From Akkermansia muciniphila (lineage in GTDB: Bacteria > Verrucomicrobiota > Verrucomicrobiia > Verrucomicrobiales > Akkermansiaceae): a stretch of DNA of 34,845 nt. The position numbers and the translations under genes are program-made. Shown here piece by piece: positions 10,295 through 18,875 of this stretch. The notes under the pieces are model-generated. The model did not search any database. It worked only from the letters and a program-made list of their open reading frames with translations, and was not told the origin of the DNA. The DNA lies in NCBI GenBank assembly GCA_945879075.1, contig CAMCUY010000015.1, positions 1 to 34,845 of the forward strand, in the 5' to 3' direction. How positions within the stretch are numbered: the stretch's first letter is position 1; every line of letters begins with the position of its first letter.

Positions 10295-10303
10295 GAATGG
10301 GAC

Positions 10304-10792
10304 TTATGGCACGTCACCGCTGTGTTCGTCGAAGTCCATCTCGCGGACGCGCTTGCGGTCGCGCTCTAGCTCGACGTGCTTGCGGAGCAGCTCGCGGACC
10401 TGCTCGCCGCCGTGGATGGCTGGGATGACGAGATGGGGCAGGGTGCGGTCGGACGTTTCCATCACGATGGACGCGAGGCCGGTGAGGCGCATCCACCACG
10501 AGCGGACCATCTGCGAGTCCTTGACCCGATAGAGTTCGATTTCGTCGATCTTTTGGTTGATCACGCCGCGTGTGAGGCGCAACCGCTCGCTGGTGAGTTC
10601 GAACACCTGCGTGCGGACGACCAAGTATCGCCAGACAATGTGAGAAACAGGCAGAACAAGAGCGATCGCGGCGGGCGGGAAAAACAAGCTACCGGCAAGG
10701 ATGCCCGCGGCGGCGAGCAGGGCGGCAGCGAATGGCCCGAGATTGAGCCACTGGGAGGAGCTGCCTTTCCAAAGCGTATTTTCGTCAGTCAT
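10304..10792 (-). CDS. Bacterial PH-domain membrane protein (YdbS-like)
   Basis: A 162-residue protein with two hydrophobic segments near the N terminus (about residues 17-55). A bacterial PH-like (bPH2) domain follows, with VFELTSERLRLTRGVINQKIDEIELYR as its core (read in two pieces, about 62-90). This is the pattern of the PF03703 family, small membrane proteins of uncertain function, sometimes paired with YdbT. The ATG at 10792 (MTDENTLWKG) is preferred; an in-frame ATG at 10804 is possible. It may be in one transcript with the HIT gene, 57 bp upstream. It converges on the large protein gene with only 9 bp between stops and no hairpin seen there. Confidence 0.75.
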   Translation of the reverse strand: MTDENTLWKGSSSQWLNLGPFAAALLAAAGILAGSLFFPPAAIALVLPVSHIVWRYLVVRTQVFELTSERLRLTRGVINQKIDEIELYRVKDSQMVRSWWMRLTGLASIVMETSDRTLPHLVIPAIHGGEQVRELLRKHVELERDRKRVREMDFDEHSGDVP

Positions 10793-10849
10793 GGCGCAGA
10801 TCATGGTTCCACTCCCCCGCCCCCGGCAAGGGGAGAATGAAAACGGAAT

Positions 10850-11260
10850 TCAGGCCAGGCCTAGAAACCCGCGGGCGGCCGAGCGGATCTGCGCTGCTTC
10901 CTCTTCGCTGTAATCCCGCTTTCCGTCATAGGCCCAGACGGTGCCGGGCCACGCGGGATCGTCCGATGAGCGGCCGACGATGTGAATGTGCATCTGCCGG
11001 ACCTGGTTGCCGATGCAGGCGACGTTGAGTTTTTCCGGATGGAAATAACTGGCGACGAATTCCGAGACGCGGCGCATGGCGAGCATCACCTCCTCGTATT
11101 GGCCGGGCGGAAGCTGGTGCAGGTCCTCGATGCCCTCGACCTCGGGGACGAGTAGCAGCCAGGGAAAGAGCGCGTTGTTTTTCAAGAGCAGGCGGCAGCC
11201 GCCGAGCCGCCCGATTTCAAAGCCGCCGGAAGCGAGACGCGGATGGATTTCAAATGCCAT
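10850..11260 (-). CDS. HIT-family protein
   Basis: Histidine-triad nucleotide hydrolase/transferase family, 136 residues. The core FPWLLLVPEVEGIEDLHQL (about residues 32-50) and the active-site strand RQMHIHIVGR (88-97) are clear. The canonical triad is HxHxH; here the first histidine is glutamine (QMHIH), leaving His91 and His93. The start is the ATG at 11260 (MAFEIHPRL); the 18 upstream codons in frame are unlike the family. It is divergent from the transporter gene at 11334. The substrate is not predictable. Confidence 0.85.
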   Translation of the reverse strand: MAFEIHPRLASGGFEIGRLGGCRLLLKNNALFPWLLLVPEVEGIEDLHQLPPGQYEEVMLAMRRVSEFVASYFHPEKLNVACIGNQVRQMHIHIVGRSSDDPAWPGTVWAYDGKRDYSEEEAAQIRSAARGFLGLA

Positions 11261-11333
11261 GCCCGAAGGAAGACAGAAGCGCGCGGCTCTGTCACCCTTG
11301 CAGTGACCGGCCAACCCGCTATAACCCGGCGGG

Positions 11334-12653
11334 ATGAATCTCCGCCGCCTTTACCCGTTGAATGGATTTCCGCAGCAGCGACAGTTGTGGTCGTGGATCT
11401 CGTTCGACGTGGCGAACCAGTCGTTCACGCTCATCATCAACACGCTGCTATTCTCGATCTTTTTCTCGCAGGTGGTCGTCCGGAACGACGCCATCGACGA
11501 CCGCGTGTGGGCGCTGACCTACGGCGGCAGCATGTTGCTCACCGCCATCCTGTCACCATTGGCCGGAGCGGCGGCGGACGGGCGCTGTTGGAAAAAGCGC
11601 TTCCTCGTCGGCTCCGGCCTGATGTGCGGGGTTTTCACCTGCGGGCTTGGCTTCATCCAGCCGGGACAAATCTGGCTGGCGGTCCTGCTCTACGTCCCGG
11701 CGAACTTCGCGTTCTCGATCGGTGAGAATTTCCTCGCGAGCTTCCTGCCGGGTCTGGCGAAACAAAGCGAAGTCGGGCGGGTGAGTGGTTTTTCCTGGGC
11801 CTGCGCCTATGCCGCCGCGCTGCTGTTACTGATCCTGACCGCCGGGGCGATGGTCGTGCTCAAGCTGGAGTCCGCCGACACGTGGCGGCCGTTTTTCGTC
11901 TTCGCCGGGCTGTGGTTCCTCGCCTTCACGATTCCGACGATGCTGTGGCTGCACGAGCCGCAAGTGCCGCGCGTCATCCATCCGGGAAGGAATTTACTCA
12001 CCGCCGGATTCGTGCGTCTGGCGGAAACGGTCCGGGAAACCGCGCGCTACCGCGATCTCGCGCTGCTGCTAATCGCGTCTCTATTCTACGGCACGGGCAT
12101 GAGCGTGGTGGTGTTCTTCGCGAGCAAGCTGGCGGTGGAATACGGCTTCCAACAGGTCGATCTGGTGGTCTTCGTGGCGGTGATTACGGTCTCCGGAATC
12201 ATCGGCACGATCATCCCCACGCTCTATCAGGACAAGCTCGGCCACCGGCGCTCGGTGCTGGTCTTTCTCATGATCTGGCTGGCGACGGCGCTGGGCTTCG
12301 CCTTTTACGCCTACCTTTACGACTCCCACGCGCGGAGCGGCGCGGTCGGCGGCTATCCGACCTGGCCGCTGTGGGTGATCGGGAATTTACTCGGCTTCGG
12401 GCTCGGCTCGCTGGGTTCCGCCAACCGCGCGTTCGTCAGCTACCTCGCCCCGCCTAACCGCGAGGCCGAGGTTTTCGGGATCTGGGGACTGATGTGGAAA
12501 TTGTCGGCCATCACCACCTTTCCCTTCGCCTGGGTGAAGGACACCATGGGAACCGCCCCGGCGCTACTGGTGCTCGCCGGCTTCATTTTTGCCGGGCTGG
12601 TCCTGACGCTGATGATCGACGAGCGCCGCGGCTTGGCGGCGCGGGAAAAATAG
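11334..12653 (+). CDS. MFS transporter, UMF1 / Atg22-like family
   Basis: A 439-residue polytopic membrane protein with about 12 hydrophobic segments. The beginning WSWISFDVANQSFTLII fits the UMF1 family (Atg22-like, PF11700), whose members start with a W..(Y/F)D.A...F motif. GGSMLLTAILSPLAGAAAD is the MFS loop-2 region after the second helix, and a second half starting near ALLLIASLFYGTGMS completes the fold. Eukaryotic Atg22 exports amino acids from the vacuole; bacterial substrates are mostly unknown. The gene heads a small plus-strand group with the membrane-protein ORF and ilvA, which would suit amino-acid transport, but that is only contextual. Confidence 0.85.
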   Translation: MNLRRLYPLNGFPQQRQLWSWISFDVANQSFTLIINTLLFSIFFSQVVVRNDAIDDRVWALTYGGSMLLTAILSPLAGAAADGRCWKKRFLVGSGLMCGVFTCGLGFIQPGQIWLAVLLYVPANFAFSIGENFLASFLPGLAKQSEVGRVSGFSWACAYAAALLLLILTAGAMVVLKLESADTWRPFFVFAGLWFLAFTIPTMLWLHEPQVPRVIHPGRNLLTAGFVRLAETVRETARYRDLALLLIASLFYGTGMSVVVFFASKLAVEYGFQQVDLVVFVAVITVSGIIGTIIPTLYQDKLGHRRSVLVFLMIWLATALGFAFYAYLYDSHARSGAVGGYPTWPLWVIGNLLGFGLGSLGSANRAFVSYLAPPNREAEVFGIWGLMWKLSAITTFPFAWVKDTMGTAPALLVLAGFIFAGLVLTLMIDERRGLAAREK

Positions 12654-12659
12654 TTCCGG

Positions 12660-12950
12660 GTGTTTTCCAAGAAACAAGGCGGCGGCTCCTTGTCGATCTA
12701 CCTGATCCTCCACCTCTTCCTGCTCGCCGGCGGCGTGATCTGGGTGTTCCTGGTCATTTCCATTCCCAACGAGGAACCGAAGGTGGATTTCACCACCCGC
12801 TCCGGCGACTCCTCCGCATCCGCGCTGCGGGAGACCTGGCAACGCGCGCAAATGATCCGGCCGAACCTCTCCCGGATCAACGCCCGCGGGCGCGCCGGGC
12901 TCGTGAGTTGCCTTGCAGAAGCGCGGGTTCCGGTCAACGCTGCGGCATGA
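12660..12950 (+). CDS. Small single-pass membrane protein, unknown
   Basis: A 96-residue ORF starting with GTG at 12660, seven bases after the transporter stop. It has a charged N terminus (FSKKQGG), one hydrophobic segment (about residues 12-33, LILHLFLLAGGVIWVFLV) and a polar C-terminal half. No family is recognised. Its stop overlaps the ilvA start as ATGA (12947-12950), the arrangement expected for translational coupling, which supports it being a real gene. It may belong to the transporter or simply bridge the two genes. No Shine-Dalgarno is seen. Confidence 0.5.
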   Translation: MFSKKQGGGSLSIYLILHLFLLAGGVIWVFLVISIPNEEPKVDFTTRSGDSSASALRETWQRAQMIRPNLSRINARGRAGLVSCLAEARVPVNAAA

Positions 12951-14494
12951 ATCGTGACGATCTGCCGCTGGACCGGCAATTGCGCCAGGAAATCCTCTTC
13001 GCTCGCGAACGGGTGTATCGCTTCGGCAAACCGACGCCGCTGGAGCGCCTCGAACTACCCGGGCCCGGACCGGAAATCTGGGTGAAGCGCGAGGATCTAT
13101 CCGCCGTGAAATCCTACAAATGGCGCGGCGCGTGCAACCGGATGGCGATGCTCACTCCGGCGGAAGCCGCGCGCGGAGTGGTGACCGCCTCGGCCGGAAA
13201 CCACGCGCAGGGAGTCGCTCTCGCCGCCCGCACACTCGGCATCCAAGCGCGGATCTACATGCCGCGCTCGACGCCGAAGGTGAAACAAAACGCCGTGCGT
13301 CATCATGGCGGCGGGTTCGTGGAAATTCATCTGGCAGGCGACAGTTACGACGAGGCCGTTTCGGCCGCACGCGCGGATGAAGCTGCCAGCGGCGCGGTTT
13401 ATGTGCACGCCTATGACGACATCAAGGTGATGGCCGGCCAGGGCACGCTGGCGGACGAGGTGGTGCTGTCAGGACATGGCCCGTTCGATGCCGCCTACCT
13501 GCAAATCGGCGGCGGCGGGCTGGCAGCCGGCGTTTCCACCTGGCTGACGACTTACTGGCCGGGCATCGAGATCGTCGGCGTGGAGGGCATGGGGCAGGCG
13601 TCGATGAAGGCCGCGCTCGCCGCGGGCCAGCCGGTGGCGCTCGATGACGTGGATTTGTTCTGCGACGGCACGGCGGTTAGGAAAGCGGGCGAGCTGCCGT
13701 TTCAAATCTGCCAGCACACGCTGTCGCGGATCGAAACGGTGACGAACGCCGAGGTCAGCGACGCCATCCGCACGCTGTGGGAAGGCCTGCGCTGCATTTC
13801 CGAGCCGTCCGGCGCGATGGGGCTGGCGGCGGTTTTAAAAAACCGCGAGGCGCTCGCTGGCAAGCGCGTTCTGGTCGTGCTCTGCGGGGCGAACATCGAT
13901 TTCCTCCAGCTCGGACTCATCGCGCAATCGGTCGGAATGGGCAACAAGACCAGCCGCACCCTGCGCATCCGCATCCCGGAGCGCGCGGGAACGATGCTGG
14001 AGCTGCTAGACACCTGCTTCGAGGGCCTCGACATCGCGGATTTCCAATACGGCAAGACCGACGCGCTCGAAGCATGGCCGGCCTTCACCATCCACGCGGA
14101 CGATCCGGCGGCGCTCGACGCCCTGCCGGCGAAACTCGACGCTAACGGGTTCGCCTGGGAGGACCTCACCGGCGCGGTGGACATCACCTTCCGGGCAATC
14201 CCGCTGCGCGGCGACCTGTTGAAAAACACGGCCTTCCTGCGGCTGGATTTCTACGAGCGGCCGGGCGCACTGCACGATTTCCTCGACCGGCGTATCCGCG
14301 GCAACGCGAGTCTGTGTTATTTCAACTACCGTCAGTCCGGCGAGCGCATCGGCCGCGCCTTGATCGGCCTCGACTTCCCTTCCACTTACGAGCGGGACGC
14401 CTTGCTGATGACCATCCCGCGCCATGGCGAAGGCTACCGGCTCTGCGAGGCAGTCGACGAGGCGACGCGACAAAGGCTCGTGGGACGGCATTGA
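12947..14494 (+). CDS. ilvA: Threonine dehydratase (threonine deaminase), biosynthetic type
   Basis: PLP enzyme converting threonine to 2-oxobutanoate, the first step of isoleucine synthesis. Lys58 in [11 protein letters not shown] is the PLP lysine. SAGNHAQG (82-89) and the glycine-rich phosphate loop IGGGGLAAG are present, and [11 protein letters not shown] is the late active-site block. The C-terminal third (from about 335, with [22 protein letters not shown] and [17 protein letters not shown] as segments) forms two ACT-like regulatory domains, as in the isoleucine-inhibited long form. The length of 515 aa matches E. coli IlvA. The ATG at 12947 overlaps the previous ORF stop. The in-frame extension to 12494 is a shadow of the transporter. 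Confidence 0.93.
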   Translation: MNRDDLPLDRQLRQEILFARERVYRFGKPTPLERLELPGPGPEIWVKREDLSAVKSYKWRGACNRMAMLTPAEAARGVVTASAGNHAQGVALAARTLGIQARIYMPRSTPKVKQNAVRHHGGGFVEIHLAGDSYDEAVSAARADEAASGAVYVHAYDDIKVMAGQGTLADEVVLSGHGPFDAAYLQIGGGGLAAGVSTWLTTYWPGIEIVGVEGMGQASMKAALAAGQPVALDDVDLFCDGTAVRKAGELPFQICQHTLSRIETVTNAEVSDAIRTLWEGLRCISEPSGAMGLAAVLKNREALAGKRVLVVLCGANIDFLQLGLIAQSVGMGNKTSRTLRIRIPERAGTMLELLDTCFEGLDIADFQYGKTDALEAWPAFTIHADDPAALDALPAKLDANGFAWEDLTGAVDITFRAIPLRGDLLKNTAFLRLDFYERPGALHDFLDRRIRGNASLCYFNYRQSGERIGRALIGLDFPSTYERDALLMTIPRHGEGYRLCEAVDEATRQRLVGRH

Positions 14495-14508
14495 TGCACG
14501 CCAATCGC

Positions 14509-14526
14509 TTGTGAAACTTTTCACAA
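14509..14526 (+). promoter_or_regulatory. Rex operator upstream of the nuo operon
   Basis: TTGTGAAACTTTTCACAA is a perfect match to the Rex consensus TTGTGAA-N4-TTCACAA and an 8-bp inverted repeat around a 2-bp centre. Rex is a repressor that leaves DNA when NADH is high. A fair promoter lies just downstream: TTGCCC (14534-14539), 17 bp, CATATT (14557-14562). In that layout the operator would sit upstream of -35. No rex gene is in the window. Confidence 0.75.
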
Positions 14527-14619
14527 AGCACGCTTGCCCGGTCCGCCCCGGATGGACATATTCCCGCCCGAACACCGCCAGGCTCTTCTTGCACAAGCGT
14601 CCGGCGCTCTTATTTAGCC

Positions 14620-16401
14620 ATGAGCGACACACCTTCGGCGACCGCGGAATTGAAATTACCCAAAGACCTGGCCGCTGAAAAAGGCCTGGTCAACGTCCAG
14701 ATTGACGGAGTTTGGCACCAATTTCCCAAAGGCACACGGATGATCGAGGCTTGCCGCCAGGCGCAAGTCATCGTCCCCCACTACTGTTACCACCCGAAGC
14801 TCAGCTCACCGGGAAATTGCCGGATGTGCCTCGTGCAAATGGGCATGCCGCCCCGCCCCGCCCCCGGCCAGGAGCCGCAGCGCGACGAGAACGGCTACGA
14901 GCCGATCGGCTGGATCCCCCGCCCCGTCATTGCCTGCGCCAACACCATCGGCGAAAACATGGGCATCCGCACCACCGGCGAGCTTGTCGAAAAGTGCCGC
15001 GAGGGCGTCATGGAATTCCTCCTCATCAATCACCCGCTCGACTGCCCGATTTGCGACCAAGCCGGCGAATGCCGCCTCCAGGAACAATCCGTCCAGCACG
15101 GCCGCGGCGTCTCGCGCTTCGTCGACATGAAGGTGAAAAAGCCGAAAAACGTCGAGATCGGCCCGCGCATCCGCCTCGACGACGAGCGCTGCATCATGTG
15201 CAGCCGCTGCATCCGCTTCATGGACGAAGTCGCCGGCGACCCGGTGCTCGGCTTCACCCAGCGCGGCACCCACACCACCCTCACCGTCCACCCGGACCGC
15301 CTGCTCGACTCGAACTACTCGCTCAACACCGCCGATATCTGCCCAGTCGGAGCACTGACATCCAACGACTTCCGCTTCCAAATGCGCGTTTGGTTCCTCA
15401 AGGAAACCCCGAGCATCGACGTGAATTGCGGCACCGGCACCAACATCACGATCTGGACCCGGGAAAACAAAATCCACCGCATCACCCCGCGCCTCAACGA
15501 CGAGGTGAACTCCGCCTGGATGCCCGATTCCCACCGCCTGAATTTCCACCATATCAACAGCGAGGCCCGCCTCACCGAGCCGCTCGAAAAGGGCACAGGC
15601 ATCTTGCCTGTTTCTTCTGTTCCATCGTTTTACTCCACCACCTGGCCCTCCGCCATCACCTCCGCCGCCTCAAGAATCAAGTCCATCCCCGCCGCCCAAA
15701 CCGCCATCATCGCCTCCGGCCGCATGACCAACGAGGAACTCTTCCTCGCCCGCGCGCTCGCTGCGGAAATCGGCACCAGCCAGCTCTCGCTCGTGCCCCG
15801 TTTCGGCGAGGCCGACGCCCTGCTCATCGCCGCCGACCGCAACCCGAACACCACCGGCGCCAAGCTCATTCTCGGAAACGAAGACCCCTTCGCCAATCTT
15901 AGCTCCATCCGCGACGGCGTCCGCAACGGCTCGATCAAATCCCTCATCGTCTTCGGCGAAGACCTCATCACCGACGCCGGCTTCACCGCCGAAGACCTCG
16001 GAAAACTCGATTTCCTCCTTCAAACCAGCGTGCTCGCCAACCCCACCGCCGAGCAAGCGCACCTCGTCCTGCCCTCCGCCGCCTTCGCCGAAAAGCGCGG
16101 CTCCATGGTCAATCTCACCGGCCGCCTCCAACGCCTCAACCGCGCCGTCGAGCCCCAAAGCCAAGCGCACGACGATTGGGAAATCCTCCGCGACCTGCTT
16201 CTGGCCATCTCCAGCGACACCAACCAGATCCACCACATCGAGGACGTCTTCAAAGTGCTCGCGGAAAACGTCGCCGCCTTCAACGGCCTCACACTTTCAA
16301 AAATCGGCCATCAAGGCACGCCAATCGCTGACACCGGCTATCAGATCCCGCTCCTCGCCAACGAGCGCGCCCGCAAGGCGGCGGGACTGATTAACGGCTA
16401 A
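14620..16401 (+). CDS. nuoG: NADH-quinone oxidoreductase subunit G
   Basis: Peripheral-arm iron-sulfur subunit of complex I. The N-terminal 2Fe-2S domain has Cys56, Cys67 and Cys70 (SPGNCRMC) plus a later cysteine in VIACAN. The HxxxCxxC cluster block is HPLDCPICDQAGEC, and the ferredoxin-like block is CIMCSRCIRF with CPVGAL. A reduced molybdopterin-oxidoreductase-like domain follows. At 593 aa it is much shorter than E. coli NuoG (about 900), as in many bacteria with a short C-terminal domain. Residues 325-331 read GTGILPV, encoded by a palindromic repeat inserted in frame between the two halves. It is the first gene of the nuo cluster here and lies behind the Rex operator. Confidence 0.95.
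   Translation: MSDTPSATAELKLPKDLAAEKGLVNVQIDGVWHQFPKGTRMIEACRQAQVIVPHYCYHPKLSSPGNCRMCLVQMGMPPRPAPGQEPQRDENGYEPIGWIPRPVIACANTIGENMGIRTTGELVEKCREGVMEFLLINHPLDCPICDQAGECRLQEQSVQHGRGVSRFVDMKVKKPKNVEIGPRIRLDDERCIMCSRCIRFMDEVAGDPVLGFTQRGTHTTLTVHPDRLLDSNYSLNTADICPVGALTSNDFRFQMRVWFLKETPSIDVNCGTGTNITIWTRENKIHRITPRLNDEVNSAWMPDSHRLNFHHINSEARLTEPLEKGTGILPVSSVPSFYSTTWPSAITSAASRIKSIPAAQTAIIASGRMTNEELFLARALAAEIGTSQLSLVPRFGEADALLIAADRNPNTTGAKLILGNEDPFANLSSIRDGVRNGSIKSLIVFGEDLITDAGFTAEDLGKLDFLLQTSVLANPTAEQAHLVLPSAAFAEKRGSMVNLTGRLQRLNRAVEPQSQAHDDWEILRDLLLAISSDTNQIHHIEDVFKVLAENVAAFNGLTLSKIGHQGTPIADTGYQIPLLANERARKAAGLING
15594..15612. repeat. Intragenic palindromic repeat (GTGILPV type) in nuoG
   Basis: ACAGGCA-TCT-TGCCTGT (15595-15611) is a perfect 7-bp inverted repeat. 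It shares the 13-mer CAGGCAAGATGCC, on the opposite strand, with 28016-28028. It is in frame and codes for GTGILPV in a linker of NuoG. The repeat family appears widespread in Verrucomicrobia (recollection, not tested). Confidence 0.6.
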
Positions 16402-16422
16402 TTTAACTTCTAACTTTTAACC
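16402..16422 (+). repeat. Short tandem repeat in the nuoG-nuoH spacer
   Basis: The 29-bp spacer between nuoG and nuoH consists largely of TTAACTTC-TAACTTT-TAACC, a degenerate 7-8 bp tandem repeat. Confidence 0.55.
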
Positions 16423-16430
16423 AGCTCCCC

Positions 16431-17687
16431 ATGCCGGAACTCATTTTTCAAATCGCCATCATCGTCGCGAAGATCGTCTTACTCACCTTCATGGTGGTCC
16501 TGCCGCTGGTGCCACTCTCCGTTTACTTCGAGCGGCGCTTCTCCGCCGTCATCCAGGACCGCGTCGGTCCTAACCGCGTCGGCATCCCGCTGACCTTGTT
16601 CGGATTCAAAAAGGACTTCCACCTCTTCGGCCTGGTCCAACCGATCGCCGACGGTTTGAAACTTTTCCTGAAGGAGGACTTTACTCCCGCCCACGTCCGC
16701 AAGGCGTTCTACTGGATGGCACCAGCGCTCACTGTCGTACCAGCGCTCATCACCGTTTGCGTCGTCCCCTTCGGCTCGCCGATCAGTATCTTCGGCCATA
16801 CCGAAAAACTCGTCATCGCGGACCTCGACATCGGACCTCTGTTCGTCTTTTCCGTCGCTTCCCTGTCTGTCTATGGCATCACCCTCGCCGGTTGGTCTTC
16901 CAATTCAAAATTCCCCTTCATTGGCGGCGTGCGCTCCACCGCACAGATGATCTCCTATGAAATCGCCCTCGGTCTTTCGATCATCCCGGTGCTGATGTAT
17001 TACGGCGACCTCAACCTCAGCACCATCGTCCAACAGCAAGCCGACCACGGCTGGCTGCTGCTCCCGCTCTGGGGGCACGACGCGGACCACACCTTCATCA
17101 GCAAACTGCTCTTCTGGTTCCCCGCCGCCATTGCTTTCCTGATCTTCACCATCTCCATCTTCGCGGAAACCAACCGTATGCCCTTCGATCTTCCCGAGTG
17201 CGAAACCGAACTCGTTGGCGGCTATCACACCGAATATTCGTCGATGAAATTCGCGATGTTCTTCATGGGCGAATATGCCGCGATGGTCATCGGCTCGGCG
17301 CTCATCATCACCCTCTTTCTCGGCGGCTGGTCGATCGGCTTCGGCCTCGACGCAATGGTCGCCAAGCTCCACATCGGCGACTTCTATTTCGGCGGACTCG
17401 TCCACCTCGGTTGCTTCATGACCAAGCTCATCGGCTTCATCCTCTTCTTCATCCTCGTCCGCTGGACCGTGCCGCGGTTCCGTTATGACCAGCTCATGAA
17501 ACTCGGCTGGGTCGTGTTCTTCGAAGCCGCGCTCATCAACGTCTTCCTCGCCGCGCTCATCGTCGCCGCACCCCAGCTCGAAAAAACCATCATCGGCGTC
17601 GGTGCCGTCCTGCTCGTCATTGTCACCGCAGCGGTGATCTGGGTCGCCAAGGTTTCCGAGGAGACCCCGAAAGTTCTCCGTGCCTGA
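16431..17687 (+). CDS. nuoH: NADH-quinone oxidoreductase subunit H
   Basis: Membrane-arm subunit that forms the quinone-binding chamber at the junction with the peripheral arm. It has eight or more hydrophobic segments. Family signatures are RVGPNRVGIP (about residues 43-52) and the acidic loop AETNRMPFDLPE followed by ETELVGGYHTEY and MKFAMFFMGEY. It is 418 aa, longer than E. coli NuoH (325), partly through extra hydrophobic segments at the C-terminal end. The ATG follows nuoG by 29 bp; no Shine-Dalgarno is present. Confidence 0.95.
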   Translation: MPELIFQIAIIVAKIVLLTFMVVLPLVPLSVYFERRFSAVIQDRVGPNRVGIPLTLFGFKKDFHLFGLVQPIADGLKLFLKEDFTPAHVRKAFYWMAPALTVVPALITVCVVPFGSPISIFGHTEKLVIADLDIGPLFVFSVASLSVYGITLAGWSSNSKFPFIGGVRSTAQMISYEIALGLSIIPVLMYYGDLNLSTIVQQQADHGWLLLPLWGHDADHTFISKLLFWFPAAIAFLIFTISIFAETNRMPFDLPECETELVGGYHTEYSSMKFAMFFMGEYAAMVIGSALIITLFLGGWSIGFGLDAMVAKLHIGDFYFGGLVHLGCFMTKLIGFILFFILVRWTVPRFRYDQLMKLGWVVFFEAALINVFLAALIVAAPQLEKTIIGVGAVLLVIVTAAVIWVAKVSEETPKVLRA

Positions 17688-17713
17688 TCCGCAACTTCGC
17701 ACATCTTCTTCTC

Positions 17714-18280
17714 ATGGCCGTCATTAAACTCCAGCGCCCGAAACTCAATTTCGGCGAGAAAATCTACTTCGGAGCCCTCCTCAAGGGGTTCTTCCTCACC
17801 ATGACCCACGCGGTGAAAACACTGCGCGGCAAATCCGTCGGAGCCGCAGAACTCGCTTCCTCCGGCCTCGGCGTGACCATGCAGTTCCCCGAACAACGCT
17901 GGGACGAGCATCTGCCCGAATACTACCGCGGCGCGCCCACCCTCGTCACCGACGAACAAGGCCGCGAACGCTGCGTTTCCTGCCAACTCTGCGAATTCAT
18001 CTGCCCGCCCAAGGCGATCAAGATCAAGCCAAGCGAAATCCCGTCGGACGATCCGTGGGCCAAGGTGGAAAAGCGCCCGCTGGAATTCGACATCGACATG
18101 ATCCGCTGCATCTATTGCGGCATGTGCGAGGAAGTCTGCCCCGAGCAGGCCATCTATCTGCGCAAGGACTACCTCATCACCGGCCTCAAGCGCGCCGACA
18201 TGGTTCACGACAAAAAGAAGCTCTACGAAATCGGCGGCACCCGCGTCGGCCTCGTCAACAAGTGGAACGAACTGAAGTAA
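17714..18280 (+). CDS. nuoI: NADH-quinone oxidoreductase subunit I
   Basis: Ferredoxin-like subunit carrying the two 4Fe-4S clusters (N6a and N6b) that pass electrons towards N2 and quinone. The first cluster motif CVSCQLCEFICP uses Cys87, 90, 93 and 97; the second, CIYCGMCEEVCP, uses Cys132, 135, 138 and 142. At 188 aa it is a normal length. It sits in the conserved H-I-J order, 26 bp after nuoH. Confidence 0.95.
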   Translation: MAVIKLQRPKLNFGEKIYFGALLKGFFLTMTHAVKTLRGKSVGAAELASSGLGVTMQFPEQRWDEHLPEYYRGAPTLVTDEQGRERCVSCQLCEFICPPKAIKIKPSEIPSDDPWAKVEKRPLEFDIDMIRCIYCGMCEEVCPEQAIYLRKDYLITGLKRADMVHDKKKLYEIGGTRVGLVNKWNELK

Positions 18281-18299
18281 CCTTCTCTCTAATCATCCA

Positions 18300-18863
18300 A
18301 TGCCTTCTTATCTTTTCTGGCTCTTTTCCACCGTGATGCTCATCGGCGGGGTCTCCGTGATCGCCTTCCGCAATCCGGTTTCCAGCGCGCTCTCGGTCGT
18401 CACCTGCTTCGTCGGCCTCGCCGGTCTGTTCATCGGCCTCAGCGCCTTCTTTGTCGGCGTCATCCAAATCCTCGTCTATACCGGCGCGGTGATGGTGTTG
18501 TTCCTCTTCATCATCATGCTGCTCGACCTCAAGGATGAGGAAAAAGTCGCCAAGCCCCTGCTCCCCATCGCCGCCGGTATCGGACTTGTCGCAGCCTTCA
18601 CCGTGCAACTCATCGGGGTGCTCTCCCGCACGCCCAACGTGATCGCCCCGGTCATCGACAAGGACCGCCTGGCCGCCGCCGCCAGCGGCTTTCCCGCCAC
18701 CAGCAAGATCGCCATCTCCCTCGGCCAGGGAAAGCTCCCCGACGTCCACCTCATCGGCCAAACGCTTTTCACCGACTTCAATCTCCCGCTCCAGATCCTC
18801 GGCGTCCTGCTGCTCGTCGCCACCATCGGCGTCGTCGTCCTCTCCAAGCGTCAGGCGGACTAA
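18300..18863 (+). CDS. nuoJ: NADH-quinone oxidoreductase subunit J
   Basis: Small membrane-arm subunit (187 aa) with five predicted hydrophobic segments. The segment with GLFIGLSAFFVGVIQILVY and the adjacent TGAVMVLFLFIIMLL is the conserved third helix region of NuoJ, which contains a pi-bulge in known structures. The C-terminal helix (LGVLLLVATIGVVVLSKRQ) is typical. Its position between nuoI and nuoK confirms the assignment. Confidence 0.93.
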   Translation: MPSYLFWLFSTVMLIGGVSVIAFRNPVSSALSVVTCFVGLAGLFIGLSAFFVGVIQILVYTGAVMVLFLFIIMLLDLKDEEKVAKPLLPIAAGIGLVAAFTVQLIGVLSRTPNVIAPVIDKDRLAAAASGFPATSKIAISLGQGKLPDVHLIGQTLFTDFNLPLQILGVLLLVATIGVVVLSKRQAD

Positions 18864-18875
18864 CCATTATTTCTC

